Source: Prochlorococcus sp. AG-402-K16 | GTDB taxonomy: Bacteria > Cyanobacteriota > Cyanobacteriia > PCC-6307 > Cyanobiaceae | Assembly: GCA_003216795.1 (NCBI GenBank) | Contig: QCIH01000006.1 | Location: 1-64,000 of the forward strand | DNA: 64,000 nucleotides | Reading direction: 5' to 3' | Shown: one piece after another, positions 45,306 through 55,170 of the stretch | Position numbering within the stretch: position 1 is the stretch's first letter | Layout of the letters: each line of letters begins with the position of its first letter | The notes under the pieces: generated by a model | Database searches by the model: none | What the model was told of the DNA's origin: nothing | Seen by the model: only the letters and a program-made list of their open reading frames with translations | Position numbers and translations under genes: made by a program

Positions 45306-46406
45306 TTAAAACCATTCAGTCTCAGCATTATCTTTTTCATTAGTATCGTCAAGTGGTGTAGATCTATCAAATTTTATTGATATACTTTTTTCTTGCTCAC
45401 CAGATACATCAACAGCTTTAATATCATATTTTTGAGTCCCGTCTCTAAATGGAACTTGGATCCTAAAAGTACCATCTGCAGCAAGAGGTACATCTTCTCC
45501 ACCTATTGTCAGTTTTGCAGAAGGCTCTGTAGCTCCATAAACAATTAATTCAGCATCAGCAACGAGCCAAAAAGATCTATTTTTAACAATTCCGCTTCCA
45601 GAATCATTTAAACCTGATGACCATTTACCAGCACCTGAGTCTGTGAGATTATCATTGAGATTTGTTGCATTTACGTTTTCCATAAACTCTTCAGAACCAA
45701 CTTTTCTTCTGAGAGGAATGTTAGTTGCTGCTTGGTATAACCTTTCATGCATACCATTTTGTTCTGAAACAACAGGATTAGAAATATCTGGGATTGACTC
45801 AGAAGTGGAATCTAAATTAAAAGGTACAAATTTATCAAGAATTTGCTCAGAAGGATGAGACCCAGGAACATGGCTTATCGAAGAAAATGCCAATGACATC
45901 CAGTTAAAACCATATTTGTAACCTAATTCAACTTTATAGTCTCTATCTGCAAGTGGGATTGGTAAGTACCACTCAGTACTGTAACTATCAACTGCTATCT
46001 CTCTGAGTGTTCCTTGATTTAAGTTGCTTCCTTCAGAACCAGATGCATCAAATAATCGTAAACATAATTTATTTGCTCCCAAAGATTGGGCTTTTTCTCT
46101 ATCTGCATCAGAAATTTGCCAAAAAACATAAGCCCAATCTGGATCTCGGGGTAAGAAAACTACATTTGTTTTAACTTCTTCACTAGTGTTGAATGCATTG
46201 GACTCAGAAATTTCTTCGGGCTTTGACTCAGGAGATGTCGTATATGTCTTTTTTGTAGATTTTTCTTGATATTTAAGTATTAAATCAACTAAAACAGCTT
46301 TTGTTTTGCGACTGTAAAGCGGGACCGATAATTTACTTGCTTCTTGACGTAATTGTCTGAGGGTTAGTGAGAGTAATTGATCTTTATTCATGATCCCATC
46401 AGCCAC
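45306..46406 (-). CDS. DUF4912 protein with SAP/Rho-N-like N-terminus
   Basis: 366 residues in three parts: residues 6-48, a SAP/Rho-N-like helix pair (LLSLTLRQLRQEASKLSVPL then KAVLVDLILKY); residues 85-200, DUF4912 (FLPRDPDWAYVFWQISD, KLCLRLFDASG); residues about 275-350, an Ig-like domain (LIVYGATEPSAKLTIGGEDV, with PFRDG). Found in cyanobacteria and some Firmicutes; function unknown, nucleic-acid binding is suggested by the first part. GTG 46406 has GGAG 8 nt upstream and is preferred over ATG 46391. Confidence 0.78.
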   Translation of the reverse strand: MADGIMNKDQLLSLTLRQLRQEASKLSVPLYSRKTKAVLVDLILKYQEKSTKKTYTTSPESKPEEISESNAFNTSEEVKTNVVFLPRDPDWAYVFWQISDADREKAQSLGANKLCLRLFDASGSEGSNLNQGTLREIAVDSYSTEWYLPIPLADRDYKVELGYKYGFNWMSLAFSSISHVPGSHPSEQILDKFVPFNLDSTSESIPDISNPVVSEQNGMHERLYQAATNIPLRRKVGSEEFMENVNATNLNDNLTDSGAGKWSSGLNDSGSGIVKNRSFWLVADAELIVYGATEPSAKLTIGGEDVPLAADGTFRIQVPFRDGTQKYDIKAVDVSGEQEKSISIKFDRSTPLDDTNEKDNAETEWF

Positions 46407-46679
46407 TTTAAATTCTCCGTTTTTGTTTGGGATCAGTATGTTCTTTTTTTTTAGGAATTGTGTGTCTTTTTGGGCTGTCGTCAGGATCCTCTGACTACTA
46501 AAAAATTCTCAAAATTAACATTTCTCTTCAAAACAATTGGTATCAGTGAAATTAATTAATTTTCAGATCTTTTTGAAATGTAAATTAATTTTCTTTTTTT
46601 TTAAATTTTATTACCTAAATTTGTTAACGACTCAACAAAAATATATTTTTTCTTCGGGATCAGTTAAATAAAAGAGAAT

Positions 46680-47033
46680 TCAGCGTTGTTCAACTAAAAG
46701 TACTAAATCATCTATCTCTAAATCCTCAATACTTTTACCTATTTTTTTTGAAAAAGTACTTAATTTTTTCGAAGTTGATTCTAACTGCTCATAAAAAAGA
46801 TCACTAAATTTTTTATCATCAAATTTTTTGGATTGGTTATCACACCATTCTCTCAGGAGGTTTTTATTTTGATATTCCAAACTATTATCTAAATTGATAA
46901 TTTTTAAAATCTGAAGGCAATGAGCAAGTATTCTTAAATGATGTTTCTGCATTATTGGTAGATCAAGATTATCAATTTCCTGAATAGTTTCTATGTTTAA
47001 TGGATTAGACAAGGGATCAAGATGATTAGACAT
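46680..47033 (-). CDS. Conserved small protein divergent from the suf operon
   Basis: 117 residues, all-helical: a hydrophilic N-terminus, LPIMQKHHLRILAHCLQIL, and a Lys-rich C-terminal half ending LVLLVEQR. Other cyanobacteria place the sufR repressor gene here; this protein is about half as long, has no helix-turn-helix that I can see and lacks the SufR Cys cluster, so it is not SufR. Function unknown. 95 bp separate it from sufB. Confidence 0.65.
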   Translation of the reverse strand: MSNHLDPLSNPLNIETIQEIDNLDLPIMQKHHLRILAHCLQILKIINLDNSLEYQNKNLLREWCDNQSKKFDDKKFSDLFYEQLESTSKKLSTFSKKIGKSIEDLEIDDLVLLVEQR

Positions 47034-47128
47034 TAATTTTTAGTTTTAATAAAGGGAAAAAACTCAATATTGGGGATATCTTTCGTTAAAGTATATAAAG
47101 CTAATTGTAATAAGTTATTTTTGATAAC

Positions 47129-48571
47129 ATGGTCAACGAAAATTTAGTTAAAGATGTAGTAAAAGAGCCTTACAAATATGGTTTCGTTACTGATATTGAA
47201 ACTGAAAAAATAGAAAAGGGATTAAATGAAGATATCATAAAATTAATTTCACAGAAAAAAGAAGAGCCAAAATTTCTTCTTGATTTTAGATTAAAAGCCT
47301 TTAAAAAATGGCAAAAAATGAAAGAGCCTGATTGGGCAGCATTAGGATATAAAAAAATTGATTATCAAGATATTATTTATTACTCTGCTCCTAAGCAAAA
47401 AGAGAAAATTTCTAGCTTAGATGAAGTTGATCCCAAACTTCTTGAGACTTTTGACAAGTTAGGAATACCCCTCACTGAGCAAAAAAAGCTCACAAATGTA
47501 GCAGTAGATGCTGTCTTTGATAGTGTTTCCATAGCCACAACTTTTAGAGAAGAACTTGCTGAACATGGAGTTATATTTTGCTCAATTAGTGAAGCAGTAA
47601 AAAATCACGCTGATTTGATTGAAAAATATTTAGGTACAGTAGTTCCAGCTAGTGATAATTATTTTGCAGCACTAAATTCTGCAGTTTTTAGTGATGGTTC
47701 TTTTGTTTATATTCCAAAAGGTGTTACCTGCCCTATGGATCTATCTTCCTACTTCAGAATTAATAGTGGGGATTCAGGACAATTCGAAAGAACACTTATC
47801 ATTGCTGAAGAATCAAGTTCTGTAAGTTATCTAGAAGGTTGTACAGCTCCAATGTTTGATACAAATACCCTACATGCAGCAGTTGTAGAGCTTATAGCAT
47901 TAGACGACGCCTCAATAAAATATTCAACAGTGCAAAATTGGTATGCTGGTGATGAAGAAGGTATTGGCGGAATTTTTAATTTTGTCACCAAGAGAGGAAA
48001 ATGTTTAGGTAAGAGAAGTAAAATTAGCTGGTCTCAAGTTGAAACAGGGTCTGCAATTACATGGAAATATCCTAGCTGTCTTCTTTTAGGGGAAGAATCT
48101 GTAGGAGAATTTTATTCAGTGGCTCTCACCAATAATCTTCAGCAAGCAGATACCGGCACAAAAATGATCCATATAGGTCCTAAAACCAAATCAACTATTG
48201 TTAGCAAAGGTATTAGTGCAGGTAACTCAAAAAATAGCTACAGAGGTCTTGTCAAAATGGGAACAAAAGCTACAGGATCAAGAAATTACAGTCAATGTGA
48301 TTCAATGTTAATAGGGGATCAAGCTTCTGCAAATACATTCCCTTACATCAAATCTCAACAACCCAATTCTGAAATTGAGCATGAAGCAAGCACATGTAGA
48401 ATCTCAGAAGACCAACTTTTTTATCTCCAAAGCAGAGGTATAGACTTTGAAGAGGCAGTATCTATGATGGTCAGCGGTTTTTGCAGAGATGTATTTAATC
48501 AATTACCTATGGAATTTGCTGCTGAAGCAGATAAGTTACTGGCACTTAAACTAGAAGGATCAGTAGGTTAA
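47129..48571 (+). CDS. sufB: Fe-S cluster assembly protein SufB
   Basis: 480-residue scaffold subunit of the SufBCD complex, where new Fe-S clusters are built. Recognisable are [23 protein letters not shown] (in parts), [11 protein letters not shown] with a conserved Cys, and [13 protein letters not shown]; the C-terminal EHEAST and SRGID segments form the SufD contact. First gene of sufBCDS; this is the main oxygen-tolerant Fe-S pathway in cyanobacteria. No SufR-type CAAC-N6-GTTG site was seen upstream. Confidence 0.95.
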   Translation: MVNENLVKDVVKEPYKYGFVTDIETEKIEKGLNEDIIKLISQKKEEPKFLLDFRLKAFKKWQKMKEPDWAALGYKKIDYQDIIYYSAPKQKEKISSLDEVDPKLLETFDKLGIPLTEQKKLTNVAVDAVFDSVSIATTFREELAEHGVIFCSISEAVKNHADLIEKYLGTVVPASDNYFAALNSAVFSDGSFVYIPKGVTCPMDLSSYFRINSGDSGQFERTLIIAEESSSVSYLEGCTAPMFDTNTLHAAVVELIALDDASIKYSTVQNWYAGDEEGIGGIFNFVTKRGKCLGKRSKISWSQVETGSAITWKYPSCLLLGEESVGEFYSVALTNNLQQADTGTKMIHIGPKTKSTIVSKGISAGNSKNSYRGLVKMGTKATGSRNYSQCDSMLIGDQASANTFPYIKSQQPNSEIEHEASTCRISEDQLFYLQSRGIDFEEAVSMMVSGFCRDVFNQLPMEFAAEADKLLALKLEGSVG

Positions 48572-48592
48572 TTAATCAATTTCTAAACTGAT

Positions 48593-49378
48593 ATGCAAAG
48601 TAAAATGAAAGAATCAGATCCAATTTTAGAAGTTGAAAATCTCTCTGCATCTACTGATAATCTTCCAATTTTAAAAGGGGTTTCACTTACTGTCTATCCG
48701 GGAGAAATCCATGCCATCATGGGAAGAAATGGATGTGGCAAAAGTACTCTTTCGAAAATCATTGCAGGACATCCCTCTTATAACATTACAAATGGCGACA
48801 TAAAATTTTTAGGTGAAAACATCAACTCTTTAGAACCTGAAGAGAGATCTCAATCAGGAATTTTTCTTGGTTTCCAATATCCAATTGAGATTCCAGGTGT
48901 AAGTAATCTTGAATTTCTTAGAGTTTCAACTAATGCTAGAAGGAAATTCCTCAACAAAGAAGAATTGGATACTTTTGATTTTGAAGAATTAGTTAAAGAA
49001 AAGTTAGATATTGTGAAAATGGATCACGCATTCCTATCAAGGAGTGTAAATCAAGGCTTTTCCGGAGGTGAAAAAAAAAGAAATGAGATTCTGCAAATGG
49101 CATTACTTGAGCCCAAGATAGCAATATTAGATGAGACCGATTCTGGTCTAGATATCGATGCTCTAAGGATAGTGGCATCAGGAATTAAAAAAATATCTAA
49201 TGCACAAACTGGAATTATACTTATTACCCACTATCAAAGATTATTAGATGAAATTAAACCAAATTATGTCCATGTTATGTCAGACGGGCAAATCATAAAA
49301 ACTGGTGAGAGTGATCTTGCTTTAGAGCTTGAGGAAAAAGGATATGAATGGACTGATAACTTTATAAAAGAGACCTAA
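48593..49378 (+). CDS. sufC: Fe-S cluster assembly ATPase SufC
   Basis: 261-residue ABC-type ATPase that drives the SufBD scaffold. Walker [11 protein letters not shown]-loop [11 protein letters not shown], signature FSGGEKKR and Walker [13 protein letters not shown], the last with the SufC-specific TDSGLD in place of PTx[20 protein letters not shown] is typical. Starts 21 bp after sufB and ends 4 bp before sufD. Confidence 0.95.
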   Translation: MQSKMKESDPILEVENLSASTDNLPILKGVSLTVYPGEIHAIMGRNGCGKSTLSKIIAGHPSYNITNGDIKFLGENINSLEPEERSQSGIFLGFQYPIEIPGVSNLEFLRVSTNARRKFLNKEELDTFDFEELVKEKLDIVKMDHAFLSRSVNQGFSGGEKKRNEILQMALLEPKIAILDETDSGLDIDALRIVASGIKKISNAQTGIILITHYQRLLDEIKPNYVHVMSDGQIIKTGESDLALELEEKGYEWTDNFIKET

Positions 49379-49382
49379 ACAA

Positions 49383-50600
49383 ATGGAAATTATTGAAAAA
49401 ATAAAAAATAATAAATCGGATGATAACCTAACAGAAATACAAAAAATCTGTTTTCATAAATTACAATCAAACCCTCTCCCTAATCCTAAAAGTGAACTAT
49501 GGAGACTTTCAAATAAATCAAAATTGTCAACCTTTTTAGATTACTCAGTTAATGAAAAAGATTCAAAATTTGATATACCATATCCGAAAAATTCCCAAAG
49601 TACTATTAGATTAATAATTGGTGAGAATTGCCAAATTAAATTAATAGAGAAAGATTATTCAATACAGCAATTAAGTGAGGATGAATTACAAAAATATATC
49701 AAGGAACAGATATCTTTTTTTAAGCAAAACGAAAATTGGAGTGACCTACTAAATCTGTATTTAAGTTGTAAAAATAATATTTTGGGATTAATAATAAATG
49801 GATCAAAAATTCCTCCTATTGAAATTTTTAGTCACGCATCAAGTAATTCTTTAAACGCAAAAACCCTTGTAATATTTTTAGAAAAGAATTGTGATATTGA
49901 ATTATTACAAGTAAATCTTGGTAAAGAAAACTCTTCATTATCTCAATCAACTTTCTTTTGCTTGAAAGAAAATAGTTCCGTAAATCATGGTGTTGTTTCT
50001 TACGGTGAAAATAGATCCAATCTATTAAATTCTCTCAATGTAATTCAACAAAAAAATAGTTCATACAACTTAGGATCTTTACATTTTAAATTCAATTACG
50101 CGAGATTTGAAATTAATATTAAACAATCTGCGGGAAACGCTAAAACAAATATCAAAGGTATGCAAATAACAAAAAAAGATGAGCAGATTTCAACCTATAC
50201 AAAAATAGAATTTAATGGCCCAAATGGATTTCTAGATCAAATTAATAAATCACTTGCTGATGATAAATCACATGCAATATTTGAAGGTTCAATAATAGTT
50301 CCGAAAATTGCTCAGAGAACTGATGCTTCGCAATTAAGCAGAAATTTACTTTTATCAAATCTCGCACAAATAGATACCAAACCTCAATTAGAAATAATTG
50401 CTGATGATGTCAAATGCAAACATGGGGCTACAATTTCGCAACTAAATGAAGAAGAACTTTTTTATATGCGAACAAGAGGGATCACATTAACAGAAGCAAG
50501 TAAACTACAATTAAGTTCTTACTTTCAAGAAATAATTTCATTTATTCCCATTTCAAAAGATAAATGGGATTTGCTTGATAAACTTTTAAATGAGAATTAA
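49383..50600 (+). CDS. sufD: Fe-S cluster assembly protein SufD
   Basis: 405-residue partner of SufB. The N-terminal half is poorly conserved, as usual; the C-terminal beta-helix is clear, with SLADDKSHAIFEGSI, QRTDASQLSRNLLLS, then the core CKHGATISQL and YMRTRGIT that includes the conserved His. ATG 49383 lies 4 bp after sufC. Its stop shares a base with the sufS start (TAATG). Confidence 0.92.
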   Translation: MEIIEKIKNNKSDDNLTEIQKICFHKLQSNPLPNPKSELWRLSNKSKLSTFLDYSVNEKDSKFDIPYPKNSQSTIRLIIGENCQIKLIEKDYSIQQLSEDELQKYIKEQISFFKQNENWSDLLNLYLSCKNNILGLIINGSKIPPIEIFSHASSNSLNAKTLVIFLEKNCDIELLQVNLGKENSSLSQSTFFCLKENSSVNHGVVSYGENRSNLLNSLNVIQQKNSSYNLGSLHFKFNYARFEINIKQSAGNAKTNIKGMQITKKDEQISTYTKIEFNGPNGFLDQINKSLADDKSHAIFEGSIIVPKIAQRTDASQLSRNLLLSNLAQIDTKPQLEIIADDVKCKHGATISQLNEEELFYMRTRGITLTEASKLQLSSYFQEIISFIPISKDKWDLLDKLLNEN

Positions 50601-51853
50601 TGGAAACGATTCAAAATTTTCCTGAAATAACGAAGAAAGATTTTCCTCTTTTAAATAAGAACTTAAAAAGTAATGAGCAAATTATTTATTTAGACCATGC
50701 TGCAACCACACAAAAACCAATACAAGTCTTAAAAAAAATTGATGAATATTATAAAAACTTTAATGCCAATGTACATAGAGGGGCACATCAATTAAGTGCT
50801 AAAGCAACAGAAGAATTTGAAAATGCACGATATTTAATTAGCCAATATATAAAATCGAATTCAGCAAAAGAAATTATTTTCACAAGAAATGCTACTGAGG
50901 CAATCAATCTAGTAGCCAGATCATGGGGCGAATATTCATTAAAAGAAAACGATGAAATTCTCTTATCAATTATGGAGCACCATAGCAATATTGTTCCATG
51001 GCAAATGGTTGCAGCAAAAAATAAATGCAAATTAAAATTTATAGGTATAGATAAAGATGGGAAATTAGATATAGACGACTTTAAATCCAAACTAACATCT
51101 AGAACTAAACTTGTTAGCCTAGTTCATGTTAGTAATACTCTAGGTTGCTGTAATCCAATCAAAGAAATAACTAAATTAGCCAAACAAAAAGGTTCTCTAG
51201 TGTTAATAGATGCATGCCAAAGTTTGGCTCATCAAAAACTGGATGTGATTGATCTTAATATAGATTTTTTAGCTGGATCAGGACATAAATTATGCGGTCC
51301 TACAGGTATTGGTTTCCTCTGGTCAAGAAAAGAAATCCTAGAAAAAATTCCTCCTCTCTTTGGAGGTGGCGAAATGATTCAAGATGTTTTTGAAGAGACA
51401 AGTACTTGGGCAGAGCTACCTCACAAATTTGAAGCTGGAACTCCAGCCATTGCAGAAGCAATAGGTCTTGCAGAAGCAATCAATTATATTAACAATATTG
51501 GATTGAATGAAATTCATGAATATGAAAAGACTATTACTAAATATTTATTTGACAAATTAAATCAAATAGAAAATATTGAAATCATCGGTCCATCGCCGGA
51601 GATAGATCCAGACAGAGCCTCACTTGCCACCTTTTATATAAAAAATTTACATTCAAATGATATTGCTGAAATTCTTGATTCAAAAGGAATTTGCATTAGA
51701 AGTGGCCACCATTGCTGTCAACCTCTTCACAGATACATTGGAATTAAATCAACAGCTAGAATCAGCATGAATTTCACAACCAATAAGGAAGAAATTGATA
51801 TGTTTATAGAAAAATTAAAAAATACTGTTGATTTTCTAAAAATCAATTCTTAA
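50600..51853 (+). CDS. sufS: SufS-type cysteine desulfurase
   Basis: 417-residue PLP enzyme that takes sulfur from cysteine and feeds SufBCD. PLP lysine K230 in GSGHKLCGPTG, N-terminal LDHAATTQKP, PLP-contact EHHSNIVPW, and catalytic C372 in RSGHHCCQP (group II, SufS-like with the short loop). Last gene of the operon. The partner SufE was not seen in the window. Confidence 0.95.
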   Translation: METIQNFPEITKKDFPLLNKNLKSNEQIIYLDHAATTQKPIQVLKKIDEYYKNFNANVHRGAHQLSAKATEEFENARYLISQYIKSNSAKEIIFTRNATEAINLVARSWGEYSLKENDEILLSIMEHHSNIVPWQMVAAKNKCKLKFIGIDKDGKLDIDDFKSKLTSRTKLVSLVHVSNTLGCCNPIKEITKLAKQKGSLVLIDACQSLAHQKLDVIDLNIDFLAGSGHKLCGPTGIGFLWSRKEILEKIPPLFGGGEMIQDVFEETSTWAELPHKFEAGTPAIAEAIGLAEAINYINNIGLNEIHEYEKTITKYLFDKLNQIENIEIIGPSPEIDPDRASLATFYIKNLHSNDIAEILDSKGICIRSGHHCCQPLHRYIGIKSTARISMNFTTNKEEIDMFIEKLKNTVDFLKINS

Positions 51854-53775
51854 ATATTCAAAGCATTTTTTAAAAATTCCTGAGATTTTTGCATTACTAT
51901 TTCTTTGTTCTCAAGATTTCTAAAACCATGCCCTTCATTATCAAAAAAAATAACTTCTGAATATTTATTATTCTGAATCAAAATTTCTTGAATTTTTAAA
52001 GTTTGTTTATAAGAAATAACTGTATCTTTTTTTCCATGAAACAATAAGATAGGTTTTTTTATTTTATTAATATGATTTATCGGTGATCTATTAAAATAAT
52101 CATCATGGTCTTTTGCATAATTTCCTACCAAAGAATTTAAATAATCTTTTTCAAACCTATGAGTGTTGTAATGCATATCCTTCAAATCAATAACAGGATA
52201 TTTACAAATTGCTGCTTTAAAAATAGAACCATATAATAAACAGTTCAGGGCCGTTAACCCACCAGCACTATTCCCAAAAATTACCACTTTTTCACTATCA
52301 ACTTGATTTGATTTAATCAATTCAAGAGCTAGTGCTTTGCAATCATAAGAATCAACAATACCCCATTGATAATTCAACCTCTCTCTATATGCTTTGCCAA
52401 ATCCTGACGATCCTCCATAATTGACTTCAGCAACAAAAAATCCCTTCGACGTCCAATATTGAACTTCAGAATTATATGATCCATCAAAACATGAAGTTGG
52501 TCCGCTATGTGCTCTAACAAGGAGCGGTGGCTTTCTAAAATTTTCAACAAGCGGTCTATAAAGAAAACAATGGGTTGATTTATCTTCAAAACCTTTAAAC
52601 CAAAATGATTCAGGTTTTGAACAAACTTTTATATGATCAAAAAATATCTGCTCAGAAAAATTTGATAAAACTTTTTTTGTAAAATCAATTTCAAATACAA
52701 TTCCCAAAAAATCAGATCCATAACCCTTTAAAAGAACTTTTTTCCGAAAAACACTGAAATCACTAATTGAGGTAAAAGGAGTAGAAAATTCTTTAACAAA
52801 TTCAAGATCTTTATATTGTTCCACTATTAAATTATTTTCTTTTTTTGCTACACAAAATAAATTTTTTTTATCCCCTGAAAAAAATGTTATTCCAGTGACC
52901 CATTGTGGTGCTCCATATTCAATCAAATTTCTCTCTACTCTTTTCTTAATAAAAATATTCTCAATTTCACTAACATCTAAAAACAATAAGTTCCACCATC
53001 CAGAACTATCTTCAGAACATACCAAATGTGTTTCACTTATCCAATAGGGTTGAAAAAACGAAACGTTTTTTTTAGAATTTATAAGCTTATTTGAGAATTT
53101 TTTTATTTTTTGTATCTCACCTTCTTGATCTATTTGAGCAAAAAACAGCTCATTTTTCTCCCAAGGCATATATGGAGAATCCCACTCTATCCAGGAAAGT
53201 AAGTTAACAGATCTATTAGAGGATAATTCTCCAGCAAAATTTTTAAATTTTTTTATTCGATGAATATCTTGTTTAGTTTTTTTTAAATTTAAAGAAAATA
53301 AATAATCTCTATTATTTATTTCGCAAATTCCATACAATAAATTTTTTTCAGAAATGACAAATGAAGAATCAAAATTTCCATTAATTGATTTAGATAGTTG
53401 ATTAGGTTCTTGAACTGAAACGAGATATTTATTTTGGCTTCTATCAGTTGTTGATGCCTCTTTAAAAATTTGAAACCATACTGCCTTGGTAATCTGATCT
53501 ATCCATATCAAATAAAAATTATTTTTTAAATTTATACATTTATAAGATTTACCACCATATCCATGAAAATTATTTTTAATATTATATTTCTTACTTGTTA
53601 ATTGCTGGGGAATAGCTTCTTTGACATTAAATGGTCTTGCAAAAATGGCATTTTCATTTTGACCTTCACCAACAACATCAATCCAAAAAATGGCATCCCT
53701 AATAATAGTTAATTCCTTGAAAGCATTTTTTTTAGATTCAGTTTGCCTAACTTTTAACTTATCATCATTACTCAT
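51850..53775 (-). CDS. S9-family prolyl-oligopeptidase-like serine peptidase
   Basis: 641 residues: an N-terminal beta-propeller (about 1-390) and a C-terminal alpha/beta-hydrolase domain. Catalytic Ser in FGNSAGGLT, Asp in HGKKDTVIS and His in NEGHGF are all present; ARAHSGPT-type oxyanion region reads VRAHSGPTS. Cytoplasmic acyl-aminoacyl or dipeptidyl peptidase family; substrate unknown. It converges on sufS with a 4-bp overlap. Confidence 0.88.
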   Translation of the reverse strand: MSNDDKLKVRQTESKKNAFKELTIIRDAIFWIDVVGEGQNENAIFARPFNVKEAIPQQLTSKKYNIKNNFHGYGGKSYKCINLKNNFYLIWIDQITKAVWFQIFKEASTTDRSQNKYLVSVQEPNQLSKSINGNFDSSFVISEKNLLYGICEINNRDYLFSLNLKKTKQDIHRIKKFKNFAGELSSNRSVNLLSWIEWDSPYMPWEKNELFFAQIDQEGEIQKIKKFSNKLINSKKNVSFFQPYWISETHLVCSEDSSGWWNLLFLDVSEIENIFIKKRVERNLIEYGAPQWVTGITFFSGDKKNLFCVAKKENNLIVEQYKDLEFVKEFSTPFTSISDFSVFRKKVLLKGYGSDFLGIVFEIDFTKKVLSNFSEQIFFDHIKVCSKPESFWFKGFEDKSTHCFLYRPLVENFRKPPLLVRAHSGPTSCFDGSYNSEVQYWTSKGFFVAEVNYGGSSGFGKAYRERLNYQWGIVDSYDCKALALELIKSNQVDSEKVVIFGNSAGGLTALNCLLYGSIFKAAICKYPVIDLKDMHYNTHRFEKDYLNSLVGNYAKDHDDYFNRSPINHINKIKKPILLFHGKKDTVISYKQTLKIQEILIQNNKYSEVIFFDNEGHGFRNLENKEIVMQKSQEFLKNALNI

Positions 53776-53850
53776 TTAAAAAAATATAAAGAAAGTAAAT
53801 TAAAGTGCTAGTATTTTTATAGCTAAACTATTATCTAAAACTTTTTTAAC

Positions 53851-54456
53851 GTGGCAAACCATTTTTCACAACTTGCAAAAAAGTCAAGAACAAATGGAAG
53901 CTCAGAAAAAATTGCAAAAGAACAAACAGGTAAGCCATCTCTAGATATTTATAAACTTGGTGATGATGTATTAAGACAAAATTCCAAAAGGATAACTAAG
54001 GTTGACGAATCGACTAGAAAACTTGCTAGAGAAATGCTTCAAAGCATGTACGCAGCTAAAGGAATCGGACTTGCGGCACCTCAAATTGGTATCAACAAAG
54101 AGCTTCTTGTCATAGATGTAAATTTTGAAGATTCAGCAGCAGAACCTCTAATATTAATCAATCCAGAAATTACAGACTTTGGAACAACCCTTAATTCATA
54201 CGAAGAAGGCTGCTTAAGCATACCTGGCGTATATTTGAATGTAGTAAGACCATCAACTATAAAATTAAAATTTAGAGATGAAATGGGGAGACCACGTAAA
54301 ATGAAAGCAGATGGACTTCTGGCGAGGTGTATTCAACACGAAATGGATCACTTAAATGGAATACTATTTGTTGATAGAGTTACATCAAAAGATGATTTGA
54401 ACAAAGAACTTATAAAGGAAGGGTTCAACGAAAAAGACGTAATTTCTCTTAATTAA
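53851..54456 (+). CDS. def: Peptide deformylase
   Basis: Removes formyl from nascent Met. 201 residues; all three motifs intact: GIGLAAPQIG (71-80), EEGCLSIP (118-125, metal ligand C121) and QHEMDHLNG (162-170, H163, H167, catalytic E164). The first 25 residues form a basic extension. Start is GTG at 53851. Operon with the HIT protein gene 4 bp downstream. Confidence 0.95.
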   Translation: MANHFSQLAKKSRTNGSSEKIAKEQTGKPSLDIYKLGDDVLRQNSKRITKVDESTRKLAREMLQSMYAAKGIGLAAPQIGINKELLVIDVNFEDSAAEPLILINPEITDFGTTLNSYEEGCLSIPGVYLNVVRPSTIKLKFRDEMGRPRKMKADGLLARCIQHEMDHLNGILFVDRVTSKDDLNKELIKEGFNEKDVISLN

Positions 54457-54460
54457 TCAA

Positions 54461-54802
54461 ATGACTGAAACTACAATATTTCAAAAAATAATTAATGAAG
54501 AAATATCCTGCGATAAGCTTTATGAGGATGATTTTTGTATTGCATTTAATGATATACAAGCGCAAGCACCAGTACATTTTTTAGTGATTCCAAAAAAGCC
54601 AATTATTAGTTTATTAGATTGTATTGAAGAAGATGCAAATTTATTAGGGCATTTACTTTTTGTTGGCAGCAAAATAGCTAAATCAAAAAATTTAACTAAT
54701 TGGAGAACAGTAATTAATACTGGAGCAGAATCGGGACAAACAGTTTTTCATTTACATATTCATTTTTTATCTGGAAGAAAAATGAATTGGCCCCCAGGTT
54801 AA
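54461..54802 (+). CDS. HIT-family nucleotide-binding protein
   Basis: 113-residue HINT-type protein: IFQKIINEEISCDKLYED at the N-terminus, HFLVIPKKPI, and the histidine triad in VFHLHIHFLSGR (HxHxH) that hydrolyses nucleoside phosphoramidates or related compounds. Lies 4 bp after def. Confidence 0.92.
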   Translation: MTETTIFQKIINEEISCDKLYEDDFCIAFNDIQAQAPVHFLVIPKKPIISLLDCIEEDANLLGHLLFVGSKIAKSKNLTNWRTVINTGAESGQTVFHLHIHFLSGRKMNWPPG

Positions 54803-54849
54803 AACTCTCGAAAGAAATGTTTATGGGTTATAAATAAAGAAAAAACACA

Positions 54850-55128
54850 ATGAATACCCCAGATTCCTTAAATACAGAATCCAAAAATTTATTCAATTTA
54901 ATATCAAAGAATTGGAATGAGTTAGACGAATCACTCAAAACTAAGTTAATAAAAATTTGGAGAGTTTTAACTTATAAATGGCAATTACAAATTTTATTTA
55001 ATCTACCTTTTCTTTTATGGTGGGTATTAGATAAATCTTTTCCAATAGTTCATAAATTTGATACAACAATCTTGAATTACTTAAATTTACCTGACTGGGC
55101 ACTTTCATTTATTGGCTTTGGTCAATAG
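54850..55128 (+). CDS. Small membrane-associated protein, unknown
   Basis: 92 residues: an acidic/helical N-terminal half, one hydrophobic segment (about 42-60, ILFNLPFLLWWVLD) and a second shorter one at the end. No family recognised. Lies between the HIT gene and the ABCD-type transporter on the same strand (42 bp before the latter), so possibly co-transcribed with it. Confidence 0.65.
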   Translation: MNTPDSLNTESKNLFNLISKNWNELDESLKTKLIKIWRVLTYKWQLQILFNLPFLLWWVLDKSFPIVHKFDTTILNYLNLPDWALSFIGFGQ

Positions 55129-55170
55129 ACTGCTAAAAGTTATAATTTTCCTTATAAAACTTGTCGAGCA

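Noticed and set aside
46480..46495. Small hairpin GTCAG/CTGAC as a terminator or riboswitch
   Set aside because: Only a 5-bp stem, no T-run on either strand and no known riboswitch core.
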